A stretch of 13,634 nt of DNA, taken from contig JBFXJF010000038.1 in assembly GCA_050175155.1 (NCBI GenBank), positions 1 through 13,634 on the forward strand, written 5' to 3'. Position numbers and translations under genes: made by a program. The notes beneath the pieces were generated by a model. It ran no database searches, had not been told where the DNA came from, and was given only the letters and a program-made list of their open reading frames with translations. Position 1 is the first letter of the stretch; the number at the start of each line of letters is the position of its first letter. Source of the stretch: JBFXJF01 sp050175155. Lineage in GTDB: Bacteria; Bacillota; Bacilli; Tepidibacillales; Tepidibacillaceae. This document shows positions 13,148-13,634 of the stretch, piece by piece.

Positions 13148-13634
13148 ATGGATTCCCGTTACATTCCAAATACTATTAAAGATAAAGAAGAGATGTTATT
13201 AGCGATTGGGGTTCAATCTGAAGAGGAGTTATTTGCAGATATTCCGAATCTTGTTCGCTATAAAAAAGGTTTAGAAATTCCTAAGGCTATGTCAGAACAA
13301 GAGTTATTTACATATATGTCAAAGCTAGCAGAGAAGAATATAACTACTAATGAGTATTCTAGCTTTTTAGGTGCAGGCATTTATGAACACTTCATACCTA
13401 GCGTTGTAAATCATGTTCTTTCTCGTTCAGAATTTTATACAGCATACACGCCTTATCAACCAGAAATTAGTCAGGGCGAATTGCAAGCATTATTTGAATT
13501 CCAAACCCTAATCGCGGAATTAACAGGTATGGAGGCAGCGAATTCTTCAATGTATGATGGTGCAACTGCTTTAGCTGAGGCAGCAGCAATGGCTGTGGCT
13601 ACAACTGGTCTGAATAAGGTTATTGTATCTGCTA
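13148..13634 (+). CDS. gcvPA: Glycine dehydrogenase (decarboxylating) subunit 1, cut by window end
   Basis: N-terminal 162 residues of the P-protein alpha subunit, which with subunit 2 forms the PLP-dependent enzyme that decarboxylates glycine and loads the aminomethyl group on GcvH. Visible motifs are RYIPNT at the start, EEELFADIPNLVRYK, SSFLGAGIYEHFIPSVV (about 76-92), the block FYTAYTPYQPEISQGELQAL (98-117) and MEAANSSMYDGATALAEAAAMA (about 129-150). The start MDSRYIPNT and the two-subunit type of these blocks indicate GcvPA rather than the fused GcvP of E. coli; the PLP lysine should be in GcvPB, expected beyond the window. GGGAGGAG (13133-13140) lies 7 bases before ATG 13148. Last visible gene of the gcv operon. 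Confidence 0.95.
   Translation, partial: MDSRYIPNTIKDKEEMLLAIGVQSEEELFADIPNLVRYKKGLEIPKAMSEQELFTYMSKLAEKNITTNEYSSFLGAGIYEHFIPSVVNHVLSRSEFYTAYTPYQPEISQGELQALFEFQTLIAELTGMEAANSSMYDGATALAEAAAMAVATTGLNKVIVSA

Overview
The window is low-GC (roughly 30% by eye) and looks like a chromosomal segment of an endospore-forming member of the Bacillales. The evidence is a spore photoproduct lyase (SplB), the Bacillus-type small protein YqzE, a YkoP/YkoN-like pair, and the block yqzE - yqhG - yqhH - gcvT - gcvH - gcvPA, whose order and orientation resemble the B. subtilis chromosome around gcvT. I cannot name the genus from the sequence. No phage, insertion sequence, CRISPR array, tRNA or rRNA is visible.

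Layout. (1) 1-2066: an ArsR-type repressor, cut by the window edge, diverges from splB across a 10-bp inverted repeat. splB is followed by a small thioredoxin-fold CxxC protein with its own consensus promoter, then a ~120-bp nested palindromic element and a terminator. (2) 2084-4567: ridA, a MarR-family regulator, and the tRNA 4-thiouridine/thiamine sulfurtransferase thiI, with terminators after ridA and thiI. (3) 4651-7217: a YkoP-like protein translationally coupled to a MurG/MGDG-synthase-type glycosyltransferase, convergent with a membrane-anchored metallophosphoesterase. All three families also occur together in the B. subtilis yko region, which suggests an envelope lipid or glycolipid module of unknown product. 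(4) 7342-8083: shikimate kinase and the 54-residue YqzE. (5) 8111-8920: an unrecognised exported protein on the minus strand, lying where B. subtilis has sin/tasA biofilm genes. (6) 9140-11243: yqhG and the C-terminal three quarters of the SNF2-type helicase yqhH, cut by a 100-N assembly gap. (7) 11356-13634: a tandem glycine riboswitch with a leader-linker kink-turn and a readable terminator switch, controlling gcvT, gcvH and gcvPA (the last cut by the window end).

The best-understood unit is the glycine cleavage operon. Glycine binding should stabilise P1 of aptamer II, whose 3' strand (CAGAG) is also the 5' foot of the terminator, so glycine turns the operon on. The GcvT reading frame can be extended to an ATG inside the terminator loop, but the real start is a GTG 63 bases downstream behind a strong ribosome binding site. 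Starts for splB, ridA, thiI, aroK and yqhG were likewise shortened to fit ribosome binding sites and family lengths.

I found no clearly new defence or mobile system. The least explained items are the exported orphan protein at 8111-8920, the nested palindrome at 1911-2030, and the ArsR-operator-splB arrangement.
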